64,000 nucleotides of DNA from Cristatella mucedo (lineage: Eukaryota > Bryozoa > Phylactolaemata > Cristatellidae), in contig WPIO01000069.1 in the NCBI GenBank assembly GCA_009760855.2, positions 892,501-956,500 on the forward strand. Reading direction: 5' to 3'. The notes under the pieces were generated by a model. That model did no database searches. It was not told the DNA's origin and saw nothing but the letters and a program-made list of their open reading frames with translations. Shown here in pieces: positions 55,340 through 64,000 of the stretch. Made by a program: the position numbers and the translations under genes. Every line of letters starts with the position of its first letter. The first letter of the stretch is position 1.

Positions 55340-56080
55340 ATACGGTGGCACGGTGGCTTGAATTGCTTTTACTAACTACATGGTTCTATCTCAGCTAGAT
55401 TATTGCTTTTATTTTTGGCTGGGCTATCGAAAAACGCCACGAGACCACTGCGGCTGACGATAAATATGGCTGCAAGACTAATTTAAAAATCTCAGAGGTT
55501 GACCGTGTGTCTTCTTTGCTGAAAGAACTTTGACGACTGCCGATTGATGAACGAATACAGAGCTGAGTTTCTGAAAATTACTCACAAGGCCCGCCACTGC
55601 TCAGCTCTTCCATTCCTAGCCGAACTGCTGCATCATTTTCAGCATCACCGTGATGAACTGAGATTCTCTATGGACAATACATCAGCCAGTTCGTTCCTTC
55701 GTTTAAAAACGTTTGGCGACAGAAGCGTTTGCTCTACAGGTCCTAGATTGTGCCACTCGATACCAGAACTCTTACACAACGACAGCTACTGTCCTGCTGC
55801 CAACTACGGCACATCTTTTCCTGCTGTCCTCGCCTACTGTACTAATACACTTCTACTTTAACCGCTCTCCTGACTCAGCCACGCCACTCAGTTTCTCTTT
55901 GATGCATGACATAGTTTCACTTTGATACGTAAGGTGAATTCTGTCGTCTCCCGAATGAGCAACGAATGACGCTTGACCTTTGTTCGCACTATGAAAACCT
56001 CTCCTTCGCATCGCTAACTTAGTCTTTGTGGATTCGTGGAGCTACAGAAAGAGATGCATTGCATCACGTCACATTACAGA
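55340..56080 (+). mobile_element. LINE-B 3' half
   Basis: Plus-strand remnants of the RT thumb region (CTAGATTATTGCTTTT in the 'LDYC' position), LKITHKARHCSALPFLAELL and STGPRLCHSIPELLHND (55544-55861), ending TGCATTGCATCACGTCACAT, a diverged TTACA-type tail. Confidence 0.75.
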
Positions 56081-57659
56081 GCCGGCGGCAAGAATCGGTC
56101 CGACGAGTTCGAACTTTTATATCGAGCACCTTAGCTCAAAGCACGCAGGCGAGCCGTAGGATAACTAGCAGCAGAGGGGGATGGTGAGGGGAAGGAAGCT
56201 GAGGCGCGACGTCCGCGCCTCTTCGAGAGCGTACCAATCTCCGCTCGTCTCTTTGCGACTCGGCGTCTTACCCGGACGCACTTTCGGGCCGGTAGTACGA
56301 GCGACGAGCCCGCTCGCTCGCAGTCCCGCGAGAGCTCGATGCACTAGCGCCGGCGGCTGCGAGCGAGCGAGCGGCGCTAGCGGGCGGAGCGGCTGGCGAG
56401 CGGCCAGCGGTCTGCCGCGCCAGCTCGATTCGCTCCACTCGAGCTCCGACCGCTACTCAAAACTTGGGCGTGCCGCGTGGGAGCGCGCCGCACGCCGCTC
56501 ACGCCGCTCGCGTGGACTGCTCGGATGCGCGGAGCGCTGGGAGCTCCCTGGGAGCGGCGCGACGAAAGAAGAGAGACTGAAGCCGCGCGGTTGAAGCCGG
56601 CAGCCTCGACGCCCGGCGCTTCGCGAGACGCCCGCGGCGCGCGCGCGCTCGCGCGTCGCTCCGCGCGCGCGTCCGCCGCCGGCGATCGCGCGCGCTCCAA
56701 GACTAATCGCGCGCGCGCTTCGCGAAATTTATACGCCTAATAAGACGGCGGATGGACGTGCTGCGCTAATGCGAGTATTGCGCGCCGCTCGCGTGCCATT
56801 CCGACGAGAGGGGGGCGCTCTGTCTCTCTCTCTCTCTCCCTGATGAAAGCAACGTGCGAGCTGCTGAGCCGAGCGGCTGGGGCGGCAGCGGCGAGCGATT
56901 CGGCGGAGGCGGCGGCGGCGCGCGACTCCTTTCCCTGAGTCCGGAGCAGTCCGATCGGCGAACTCGCGCTTTCCGAAACGCTCAGTCTCCGTCAACGTGA
57001 AAGCGCACGTTGACGAGCGCTCAGTAGCGGGCGAACGAAGGCGGCACTGACCGCCGGCGGCCGCGGCCCGAAGACTGGTGGTCACCGTTGTCAGGTACTC
57101 GTAGGCTACAGCAGGCATTGCGGCAGGCAGCGCGTCGGGCATAGGGCGAGCTTTCGCCAGTCCACCGTAGCTCAGACGCAGGTTTAATTGCGTCTTTTCT
57201 TGCTTCCGAAATCGCGTCGATGTGCGCGCGCTTGGGCGTAACGTGTCGCGAGACGGCGGTGCAAAAGATATGCGAAACTTGCATTTAACTTGTCAGTCCT
57301 GCTTTGCGCCGAGCCTCAACACAGAGAGGAGCTCGCGCTCTTAATGTGGCTGCGATTGAGCGATTGATAAGGTGCTCGCGGGGCGTGCGCGATAAGTCGT
57401 GCTGTGGGGGCAATATTCTATTGTAGCCCAGCGCTCGCATTTCGCAAGCTGGTTCAAGTTTCGATTCATGCAGCAGACAGGTCCGCGTGGTCAATTGCAA
57501 GCGTGCTAGAGCGGCCGAGTCTCTCCTGCTTCTCTATTTCTTCTGCTTCAGTTTCCTCTGCTTCTCACTTCCGGTAGTGCTTATTCCTGTCGTTCTTACT
57601 CTTTTGACGACCACCGGAGTCTGGCAGTTTTTCTATGAAGCTGCTTTGGAGACCGTTCA
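56081..57659. other. CpG-island-like block
   Basis: Very CG-rich, with alternating CG runs at about 56635-56725 and a CT run at 56820-56838. Overlapping Arg/Ala/Ser-rich frames on both strands are composition effects. Plausible promoter region of an unidentified gene; no exon is convincing. Confidence 0.35.
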
Positions 57660-57928
57660 TGGAAATAATAATATTAATAACACTAATACATCGGTATAGC
57701 TCTTTCAGATTAAATAATTTTCTTTCTAGGAATGTTTCTCATTCTGCAAAGGTAGCGTGTCCATATGGTTAGTAGTAAAACGCACAGTGCCAGCACCCAA
57801 GAGCCGACAGATGAACTATCGCATGAACCAAGCCAGTTCTGCTAGAAGCAGGTGCTCCTTTTACCGTTTTCAGATAAGGTGATGCCGCGACGCAGGTCGG
57901 AAGTGAGTTCCAGACTTTGAAGCTTTAA
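57660..57928 (-). mobile_element. LINE-A 3' fragment, diverged
   Basis: AATAATAATATTAATAACAC tail, TAGCTCTTTCAGATTAAATA, CGACGCAGGTCGGAAGTGAG and TTCCAGACTTTGAAGC match minus-strand LINE-A with deletions. Confidence 0.65.
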
Positions 57929-59456
57929 CCATTCCAAATCTTTTATTCCCTCAATGTTTGCTCCCAGCTATTAAGCCTGTTTGGTCGTCATTCAGTCTGA
58001 GAAATCTAAAGACGCCCGCCACATTCGGTCCCCGTTCATCGCACGGGGCACTCTCTGAGCGCTGACTCTCACTAGACGCACTCGCGCTCGCCGGTCGCGC
58101 TTGGCTACTCTGCCCCGAGTTCTCAGCGCAGGATTCGCTCAGCGTGACCGAGAAGCAAATGGGCCAATTTAGTTGGCGACAACTACGGTTCTTGCTGGTC
58201 TACTTAAGGCGAACAATTAAGCCGCGCGACAACTTCGCTAGGGCAGATGCAGCGGGCCAATCTTGACCGACAGCACTGCTAGGTGGCGCTCGCACAGTCG
58301 CCGGTAACGGCTGACGTAATCGTCGCGGGCTTGTCGTGTCGGTCGCTAACCGCTCTGCCGCACTTCGACCTGACTCATGTCACTTGTCTTGGCAAAACAG
58401 TTTTCTCACGATCCAAAATCCGGACGGGAGCAGCACAAAGTCGGTCAGCTGTAGCTGTTTTGGCCCAGGAGGGATCATCCCGCCTTTGCTAACTGAGGTA
58501 GTTGCGTTCGAGGGCTCCACGGCTCGGAGCTCGACGGCAGCTCGCGCGAGCTCGCGATTGGGGATCGGGTGCTCCCCGAGGGCTTCGCGGATTAATTAAG
58601 TTACGTTGAATTATTCGGCCTGAAACTAATATGCCGCAGTCGGTGCAGCGCTCGCTAGGATGCAGCCGGAGCAAGAACAGCCGACAAAGGGTCCGAGGGG
58701 CGGCGACGAGATGCCGCGAAGGCCATCGTCGCCGCTGCCCCGTGCCGCCGCCGCTTGGCGCCGCTACTAACGGGCGCGCATTGGCCAGTCGTCGGCAGCG
58801 AGATGCGTCGAACTGGCGTCAAAAAACGAGTCAAAAACGCACTTGCGGCTGGCCACCGCGGTTTGAACCGAGCTGACAGTTGACCTAGGCTCTTCCGGCG
58901 GTGACCGTGCGTGGTCGAGGAGCGTGCTGGATAGCGGCGGTCGCGAATCGACGCCATCCGTTGCAGCGATTCCGCTCAAATCTGACCCTGCGCTGCGCTT
59001 CTTTGCCGGCTTGACTTTCATCTCGTCTCCGTAGGCTGGGCACCGAAAGGCTTCAGTTCAGCAGCATCCATGCATGTGCTTAGCTCGCATTGAAGCCCGT
59101 GGTGCAACGCACTCAAAGTACGCAGTCCAATTCCCTGGTATCGCCCGCTATCTCCCGAACTCGCATTCGTCTGCAGTTTAAGCCACCGGAGTAAGCATAT
59201 AGCTTTCCAACCACTTATTATTCAGGAGGCGCTAATAATCTCGAGCCGTAGCGTCGTACAGACGTAAGTGGCGCACGGGCGCTTGAACAGAAGTACGCGC
59301 CCGCACGAAGCGCCCGTGCTGAATGCCTTCGACGCTTGCGAATTTAAAGACTGGTCGGTTCTGCAGGAAAAAACTCGAGAGCGCCCCGTCTTCTGATCAG
59401 GCGGATGAATGCTGGCGAACTCCGTCTACTCGCTTGCGAGCGGAAGACTGAGGCAG
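57929..59456. other. CpG-rich stretch upstream of the 59457 exon candidate
   Basis: Overlapping short frames on both strands (58283-58599, 58631-58957, 58767-59021) without domains. It could contain promoter and 5'UTR sequence for the candidate exon. Confidence 0.3.
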
Positions 59457-59526
59457 ATGTGGTCCTTCAAGCTACTCCGACTCGTGGCCTTGGCCTTCGC
59501 CTGTTGGACTGGAACGTTCTGTAAAG
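59457..59526 (+). CDS. Candidate signal-peptide first exon (partial gene)
   Basis: The ATG at 59457 gives MWSFKLLRLVALAFACWTGT followed by FCK, a good signal peptide, and then a consensus donor AAAG|GTGAGG (GT at 59527), phase 1. A phase-1 intron right after a signal peptide is common in secreted and receptor genes, and both receptor genes here leave exon 1 in phase 1. No second exon was found in the remaining 4.4 kb, so the gene would continue past the right edge. An in-frame upstream ATG at 59409 is possible. Confidence 0.35.
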
Positions 59527-60889
59527 GTGAGGGACGACTAGCGAGCTCGCGCCTCGCTCGCCGGACCGCGGCGGCTGCTAAGCGGACTGCGGCGGACGCG
59601 CACCGAGCCAGGGTGCTGGTGCAGCCCGATGACCAGCTCGAGCTTTCGGAGCGAATCGTGACGCAACCAACTGCCTACCGTACCGATTTTGACAGCTACG
59701 CATCTGCCGGGGGAGCGGTTTCGTGACGAAGTCTTCCGGTTGCTATTGCAAGCGTGTGGTCTCAAAATTTAAAACGCTCGGTCGAGGGAACTGCTGAGAG
59801 CCAAGGAGGCCCGGTCTCTAACTCCTCCCAGGATCGTCGTGCCGGGGGCGTGCCGTTTGCAAGTTCGCTGTCCAGCCGAACGTGCCGGCTCGGTGCGTGA
59901 GCGGTCAATCGCTTGCGAGTGCTAATGATGACCCTTTCGTGGCTGGCGGTCGAAGTGTGCGAGTCAGCCTCAGGCTGTCGGCTCTAGTTCTAGAGTTCTC
60001 GAATTCGTACCGACGTATGGCTTTGCCCAATGACACAGCGCGCGGTCGATGCGCTTAACGTTGCGAAACCGAAGCTGACGTCCAGCAGCTTTTCGTCCGG
60101 CGGCTTTCGTACGACGATAGGCCGCGGCGACGCGAACTCGACGACCGAAGCCCGTCCGCTTGACTCGACACCTCGCGTGGCCTTGGAGCTGGCGCGGCCC
60201 AGCGCGACGCTCAGGAGGAGGCGCAGCCGTTGGCCTTGCCAAAAAGCTCCCTCGCTGTGAGACCTGAGTGGCCGGTCGCGGCTGGCGGTAGGCGGTCGAA
60301 GCTCGGATTCATGCGGTTCGCGTTGGGCGATGAGGGGGCCGGTGGGAGGGCGGGTTCTCTGAGAGCCTTCGTCGGCCAGCAGCACCTTGCCTAACCCGCC
60401 AATGCGCTCCCTGGGCAGTCGACGGCGGCAGATGCGCAGGAGCGAGCCCGCTTTAAGCGCAGCCGCTCGGAAGCAATTGAAATTATTCCGCATTCGCGGA
60501 AGCTCGTTGGGTAATGAGCGCTCATCGCCGTCTGCTCATTACGGACGGTGAAGGTCTTCTCTCAGACTCATTCACCCCGACCACCCGCGGGCAGTTTGTG
60601 TCGGCAGCCTATTACTGAGATATTATTGGCCCCAGGCTGCGGCTAATCTAGCTGACGTGAAGCCGAGGCAGGAATGCTCTTCGGTGCGACCCCGGCGGCC
60701 TGAATCCCACCAGGTTATTATTCATTGGCTTTCTTGAGTTGCAATTCATTATAGCTCATTTTACTAGTGATTACTCACCAGGCTGTCTACAGCTTACTTA
60801 GGTTGGAGGGCTATCCCATCGATCCGGGAGTGACCGGAGCTGCAAGCCGCTCGCGAATGTGCTGACCACCTTTAGTACTACCTGTGGTT
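59527..60889. other. CpG-rich stretch, no supported gene
   Basis: Overlapping frames on both strands, the longest on the minus strand at 59990-60493 (167 codons, Arg-rich, no recognised domain). CpG density falls after about 60550. Confidence 0.3.
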
Positions 60890-61665
60890 CCTCCTCTTCT
60901 TCCTGAAGATTGTTGCCACTCGCTTTTATATTCTTTCCTTATCTGGCTCCAGCCTACTTACGGCTCTTGTCCCCCCCACATGGCCAGTCATTGCACTACC
61001 AGGCTGACCTGCTCGAAGGTGAACTTTCATCAGACGATGGCGTCAGCTCCAAATTCAAGTCTGCTGCCATTCAGCTACGTAACCATGGTAAAATTCGGCC
61101 TTGCTTAAGGAGGGAAACTACACCTAAATAGGTCCACGCCCTTGTGATACCCTGTCTCAACTTCTGCAACTCACTGCTTGCTATTCTACCAGCCAGTGCA
61201 ATCAGGAGATTGCAGGTGGTGCAAAACTCTTCTGCAAGGCTTGTCTGTCGAGAGCGTCGCATTTGCCTGATTGCACCACTTCTCCCGGACCTGCTCTGGC
61301 TAACAGTCATGCAACGCGTCGAATTAAACCTTCCGTCACTTTTAGGTTGCTCGATTGTTTGGCCTTGGTCCGTTTATCAGATGTACTCCCCACAGATCTC
61401 AGCATTGCACCACCCGCTTTTTTAATTTAACTGTTTACATATACCTCGTACAAACTTAAAATCTTTGGAGACTGCGTCTTTAGTTCGTCTGCACCCAAAG
61501 CCTGGAATTAACTCCCGACTTGCATCTCGACATCTCTGACTTATCGAAATGTAAGAAGAAACTTGAAACGCATCTATCTGTCGCAGCATCTAGTGGGTCT
61601 CTGCGATTCGTCCTGTATGTGCCTATGGACGTGGACACTGCATGCTGCCACTATATATGTAACCT
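60890..61665 (+). mobile_element. LINE-A fragments, C-terminal region to 3' UTR
   Basis: 60905-60990 and 61015-61665 carry SSDDGVSSKFKSAAIQLRNH, LNFCNSLLAILPASAIRRLQ, VVQNSSARLVCRERR and CACCCAAAGCCTGGAATTA. The two pieces are out of normal order, so the copy is rearranged. Confidence 0.75.
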
Positions 61666-61964
61666 CTCGGGTTTGCTCGTCCCCTGGTTCTCTACCGGTG
61701 AACTGTGCGATGCAGTGCTGCAGTGCGAATAAAACACAGGCTGCCAAAACTGGCCGCCGAAAATGACTGTTTTTTGTGGGCCTGCTCTAGTGATTACTCA
61801 CCGTCGCAAGTGCTTTAGGCGGCGCACACCGTGGTTGTCCTGTTTCAAAATGATCTTTTGCCAGATGAATCCATCAGCTCCAAAGGCAAGTCTGTCTACT
61901 TTCGCCTACGTAACATTGCAAAGAATTGGGTGCGCTTTAATAAGGATTCCTGCCTGTGTCAAAA

Positions 61965-62058
61965 AAATACTAGCTGATTTAACAGCCTCTTTTTGTATAG
62001 CGACAGAATAATAATAATAATAATGAAAAAGCACTTGATAAAGCGCCCTCAGAGAACT

Positions 62059-62093
<35 letters not shown>

Positions 62094-62250
62094 GGTGCTT
62101 TACATTCATTGCAAAGTGAAGAGCCTTTACGGCTATCACCACCGCTTGCAGTGGCGATAAAGGATCGCGCGCCACAGGATTCGAACCCACGAACTCGGGG
62201 CCGAGGTCGTGAAAAGCAACTGCCTTACCTAGTGAGCCATTACGACTACT
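61965..62250 (-). mobile_element. SINE-2 copy split by a LINE-A tail
   Basis: 62112-62250 (minus) has the box-A-like GTAATGGCTCACTAGG and a perfect B box (plus strand GGATTCGAACC near 62178-62188). 61965-62011 has the rest of the element (GTATAGCGACAGAA on the plus strand). 62012-62111 is an inserted LINE-A terminus. Confidence 0.8.
62012..62111 (-). mobile_element. LINE-A tail-only copy with expanded (CT)n
   Basis: (AAT)n, AAAGCACTTGATAAAGCGCC, CTCAGAGAACTCAATCTCTC, then a CT run (about 62062-62093) and AGGTGCTTTACATTCATTGC. The CT run is an expansion of the short CTCTCTCT that is normally part of this tail. Confidence 0.85.
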
Positions 62251-62652
62251 CAGATGCTTACAGATTGTTCAAAAACGCGCCAGCTTGGTTGGTCTCTCGT
62301 GAGCGTCACAACTGAATCATATCTGCACAATCACTCCTCTCTACTCTGCACCGGCTCCCGATCAAGCAATTGCACTCCTAGCCCAAGGTCGTGTGACTCA
62401 CTTCTGGGTCGCTTCGTTCTCTTAGTCCAGCTATCTGAACTACTTACTCCCCTATTGATGTGCATTTTCCTCGACGGTGTTGTTCTTAGAGCTCTAGATG
62501 AATATCGAGCGCTGTGCAGCTATTGTTGGCGTATTTGTTGTTTATTGAGCATGCTACCACTAACAATTCGATAGTGCTTTATTTGCAGCAAATGTAAAGT
62601 GCCTAGAAAGCGATTGAGTTCTCTGAGGGCGCTTTATCAAATGTATTATTAA
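62240..62652 (+). mobile_element. LINE-A fragments (C-terminal remnant and terminus)
   Basis: 62240-62460 is a decayed C-terminal remnant (CAGCTTGGTTGGTCTCTCGT, GAGCGTCACAACTGAATCAT). 62520-62652 is the 3' end, with AAATGTAAAGTGCCTAGAAA, GCGCTTTATCAAATGTATTA and an ATT-rich tail. Confidence 0.75.
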
Positions 62653-63114
62653 TATTGCTATTAATCATATTATTTCAAGAATCGGTCTCGTACAAAAGGC
62701 ATGCGTTGTGCCACTATCTGAATGAGTGACGGTCCGCTAAAACCTCTTACCGGAGTGTAGATGAGGCTACTGACCTTCAATTATGCCAAGCTGGGCGTGG
62801 CCTAATCTAGAAGCCAGCCCCAGAAAGGCAAATTCAGTGGTTGGTCGCCAAAGGTCAAGGACCGTATCTCTGTCCGAGTTCTATCTCTTTGTCGGCGGTG
62901 GAAGCTCTCGAATAGTGTGCACGTGCACTCCGACGGTCCAATCAGTTACGCAGCTAGCCGGATGCTCGCCTTCTCAAGCTTGTACGGCAAGCGGAATGTA
63001 GCCGGTGCAACGGCAGAACTCGGCAGCAGATTGAGCAACAGAGGCGTCTGTTAACGCTTGCTGCGCGATCTCAAATCACTGTAGCAATCTGTGTCTAGGA
63101 TTTGAGCACGCCTC
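62653..63114. other. Intergenic stretch, nothing recognised
   Basis: A 72-codon frame at 62783-63001 has no recognised domain. Confidence 0.35.
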
Positions 63115-63215
63115 CATTACCCATTCGATCGCACTTCCTTTGCAGCAACTGTAAAGTGCCTAGAAAGAGATTGGATTCTCTAAGGGTGCTTTATTGAATG
63201 TACTATTATTATTAA
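63115..63215 (+). mobile_element. LINE-A tail-only copy
   Basis: CCATTCGATCGCACTTCCTT, AACTGTAAAGTGCCTAGAAA and GGGTGCTTTATTGAATGTAC with (ATT)n. Confidence 0.8.
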
Positions 63216-63570
63216 AGCAGTTTGACCTTTCGTCTAGTCGTGTCCTTACCAAAATAAACGTTGCTCAACGCCACTGGAAGTACTAAGGGTCTTCACCACA
63301 AACATGGCTACCGTCATTGGTGCTTGTCCTCACTTGAGCACGATCGACGCCAATGAAACTACGCGTGGAAGCATTGCTAGCTAGTAATAAAACACAGTTT
63401 ATGCACGCAGACGTTGCGACTACAAAGCAGAAAACGATAATGCATATTTTTTGCGGATAACCTTGTTCTTAATTTCTATTCTATATTAATCTGTCTGAGG
63501 GACCCGTTTCGGAGCAGCATGAAGGTAGGTAGTCAGCTAAATAATATATATTGCTTGATACGGTTACACA

Positions 63571-63722
<152 letters not shown>

Positions 63723-64000
63723 TATTAAATATACACATAGCTACTGCTTTGGGTGCCTAATTTAAGGGTCACAGTTCATTGTTGTTATTTGTGCCTCGAC
63801 ATGAGGTACACAATGTTTTATTGCGTTACCAGTGTGTGGCTATTCCCTTTCGGTTAGGAGTAATTTTGCTGGAAATTTAATCTGGAACATGAAAGCCAAA
63901 TTTTGCCAAAATTATGAAGAGACACTACAACACAGAAAACATGCAACTTGCAATTATTGTTTTAGCTCTGTAGAGCTAAAATAAAGTGTTGCGTTGAATC
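63723..64000. other. AT-rich right end, nothing recognised
   Basis: No exon or repeat family identified, apart from a perfect 10-bp inverted repeat, TTTTAGCTCT-GT-AGAGCTAAAA, at 63960-63981. Confidence 0.4.

Noticed and set aside
56181-56740. Overlapping ORFs over 100 codons on both strands
   Set aside because: Extreme CG composition removes stop codons on both strands, and the products are Arg/Ala/Ser-rich with no domain.
59990-60493. A 167-codon minus-strand ORF in the CpG-rich block
   Set aside because: Arg-rich with no domain, and the plus strand is also open (60030-60260), which points to composition.

Overview
This is a nuclear genomic window from an animal, most likely an invertebrate bilaterian and possibly a lophotrochozoan/spiralian. 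Genes are split by GT-AG introns, and there are long (GA)n microsatellites and many decayed non-LTR retrotransposons. The two real genes are class B-like seven-transmembrane receptors with a somatomedin B (SMB) domain and the 'FRN-x-xCAxC' ectodomain motif. I know that combination best from lophotrochozoan receptor families, but the sequence does not fix the species. There are no operons, rRNA or CRISPR arrays.

Layout. 1-1100: GC- and CpG-rich start. It holds a probable first coding exon of a minus-strand gene leaving the left edge (37-114, CFAP97D-like) and a (GA)n array. 2460-8150: retroelement fragments and the first copy of a 1.64-kb duplication (3810-5453). 10000-12650: a 620-bp (GA)n array and the second copy of the duplication (10934-12574), which sits between two identical 65-bp direct repeats. 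13100-17230: nested LINEs. 18155-29707: receptor gene A (three exons, 848 aa), its introns filled with LINEs. 30830-38600: minisatellites, LINE-B and SINE pieces, and a decayed ~175-bp satellite array. 40517-45780: receptor gene B (three exons, 849 aa), a paralogue of A in the same orientation. 46000-56080: LINE/SINE mosaic, including the longest LINE-A copy. 56100-60550: CpG-rich block with a candidate signal-peptide exon at 59457-59526. 60890-64000: more LINE/SINE pieces, a CA/TA microsatellite and a short perfect inverted repeat.

Two LINE families dominate; the names are mine. LINE-A is L2/CR1-like, with a 3' end containing GCGCTTTATCAAGTG followed by (ATT)n. LINE-B is of a related kind, with a (TTACA)n-type tail. 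Two tRNA-derived SINEs accompany them: SINE-1 carries a 3' tail homologous to LINE-A, and SINE-2 has a clear box A and box B.

The receptor genes match closely. Both have an SMB domain in exon 1, a 163-bp exon 2 in each, intron phases 1 and 2, and an intronless third exon encoding the rest of the ectodomain, all seven helices and the tail. They are best read as an old tandem duplication. Exon 2 is too short to show up as a long open reading frame and was found by splice-site and phase matching between the paralogues.
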